From positions 1 to 21,192 of the forward strand of contig JAZRZU010000123.1 of assembly GCA_045601465.1 (NCBI GenBank): 21,192 nt of DNA, given 5' to 3'. Below the pieces are notes generated by a model. The model worked only from the letters and a program-made list of their open reading frames with translations, was not told where the DNA came from and searched no databases. The DNA is from RGIG3009 sp045601465 (GTDB taxonomy: Bacteria; Bacillota; Clostridia; Oscillospirales; Acutalibacteraceae). Shown in pieces: positions 20,676 through 21,192 of the stretch. The stretch's first letter is position 1, and every line of letters starts with the position of its first letter. The position numbers were made by a program, and so were the translations under genes.

Positions 20676-20846
20676 TTATAAATCATCGGCATCTTGCTCC
20701 GGTCGCTCGCCATCAGCGGAAAGACCGGTGTAACTGCCCAGTACATCCGACAAGATTTGTCCACGTCCCTCAGTCGGCAAACTGTCAATAGCTTGCATGA
20801 CGATATCCGAATTTGATTTTTTTCTTTTTTCGTCTTTTTGATTCAT
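20676..20846 (-). CDS. Small protein with GSYTG...QDADDL ending
   Basis: A 56-aa acidic protein not tied to any function. It starts at ATG 20846-20844 with GGGGTGA six bases upstream. A basic start (NQKDEKRKKSNS) is followed by a helix (DIVMQAIDSLPTEGRGQILSDVL), then GSYTG and a final EQDADDL. I recall a GSYTG...QDADDL tail as recurring in small Clostridia proteins, but no name can be given. The start, ribosome-binding site and ordered composition make it likely to be real. It sits upstream of the spore protein gene on the same strand, 141 bp away, so shared expression is possible but unproven. Confidence 0.7.
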   Translation of the reverse strand: MNQKDEKRKKSNSDIVMQAIDSLPTEGRGQILSDVLGSYTGLSADGERPEQDADDL

Positions 20847-20914
20847 TTTGATTCACCCCTTGTTAGTATGAGCGGTAAACCGAAAACTTTCTTTTGGAAA
20901 TTTATGTTTTTCTC

Positions 20915-20942
20915 TTGACAACCGGGTGGATTTTGTTATAAT
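20915..20942 (+). promoter_or_regulatory. Consensus promoter of tRNA-Pro
   Basis: Perfect TTGACA (20915-20920) and TATAAT (20937-20942) with 16-bp spacing, 28 bp before the tRNA. Confidence 0.9.
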
Positions 20943-20969
20943 ACCATAGTAATGTATTCAATTGCATAT

Positions 20970-21046
20970 CCGGGTGTAGCGCAGATTGGTAGCGCGCTTG
21001 AATGGGGTTCAAGAGGCCGCAGGTTCGACTCCTGTCACTCGGACCA
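20970..21046 (+). tRNA. tRNA-Pro (GGG anticodon)
   Basis: A 77-nt class I tRNA with acceptor CCGGGTG/CACTCGG (one G-U pair), D-arm GCGCAGATTGGTAGCGC, anticodon stem CTTGA/TCAAG with loop ATGGGGT (GGG at 21004-21006), T-arm CAGG TTCGACT CCTG, discriminator A and encoded CCA at 21044-21046. Confidence 0.96.
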
Positions 21047-21086
21047 AATAAAACGAGGGCACATGAGTGTCCTCGTTTTATTTATT
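21047..21086 (+). terminator. Terminator of tRNA-Pro
   Basis: AAATAAAACGAGGGCAC pairs with GTGTCCTCGTTTTATTT around ATGA and ends in ATTTATTTT. It begins right after CCA. Confidence 0.88.
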
Positions 21087-21108
21087 TTGTGCGACAGCAG
21101 AAAATTGT

Positions 21109-21192
21109 GGACTCTTGAACCCGAAAGGGTTTCGGCGAGGAGCAAAGTTGCCGGTGGCAAGTTTGCCGCCGAAAATGGCGCAGACGGGCACC
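21109..21192 (+). mobile_element. Structured tRNA-linked repeat element (copy 2, after tRNA-Pro, cut by window end)
   Basis: The last 16 bases (21177-21192) equal the core GGCGCAGACGGGCACC of copy 1 at 7409-7424, and the match runs to the window edge. The left end CTCTTGAACCC (21112-21122) is the exact complement of the tRNA-Pro anticodon arm (21005-21015). The inside folds well: TTTCGGCG (21130-21137) with CGCCGAAA (21167-21174) encloses TTGCC-GGT-GGCAA. Like copy 1, it lies after the tRNA terminator. The right end is not visible. Confidence 0.55.

Overview
The window looks like chromosomal DNA of a spore-forming, Gram-positive gut-type Clostridia, probably Oscillospirales/Ruminococcaceae-like. 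The evidence is strong AGGAG ribosome-binding sites, TTGACA/TATAAT promoters, Rho-independent terminators, tRNA genes with encoded CCA, an alpha/beta-type small acid-soluble spore protein and a choline/glucan-binding-type cell-wall repeat protein. The lineage is inferred from general gene content; no search was run.

Layout. 1-483 is the 3' end of a cell-wall-binding repeat protein. 618-3905 (minus) is a two-gene operon: a DUF4838 glycosidase-like protein followed by a ceramidase-like protein. 4021-6984 holds housekeeping-type genes: a MATE exporter, a ComEA-like HhH protein, a membrane zinc-ribbon protein and a histidine phosphatase. 7197-7520 is tRNA-Leu(CAG) followed by an unusual structured 149-202 bp element. 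7598-8262 has a low-molecular-weight phosphatase, a candidate small RNA and tRNA-Gln(CTG) on the minus strand. 8400-10133 (minus) is a lone large serine recombinase. 10317-20238 is a large amino-sugar-type catabolic locus. 20280-20846 (minus) holds the spore protein and a small conserved-looking protein. The window ends with tRNA-Pro(GGG) and the start of a second copy of the tRNA-linked element.

The catabolic locus has a divergent SIS-domain phosphosugar isomerase. Opposite it runs an apparent operon: archaeal-type triose-phosphate-isomerase-like protein, YjbQ/UPF0047 protein, NagA-like deacetylase, NagB-like protein with altered catalytic residues, FGGY sugar kinase and a cytoplasmic CBM9-like protein. 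An MFS permease with its own promoter, a 53-aa SHOCT-like protein and a cytoplasmic GH20 hexosaminidase follow. A consistent reading is import of an N-acetylhexosamine-containing glycoside, intracellular cleavage by GH20, phosphorylation, deacetylation, then an unusual isomerisation or deamination with TIM-like and YjbQ steps. The substrate and the order of steps are not known.

The two strongest candidates for something undescribed are: (a) the repeat element found after both tRNA-Leu and tRNA-Pro, whose visible ends are complementary to the adjacent tRNA and whose core is a string of small hairpins; and (b) the variant nag-like pathway with TIM-like and YjbQ partners.
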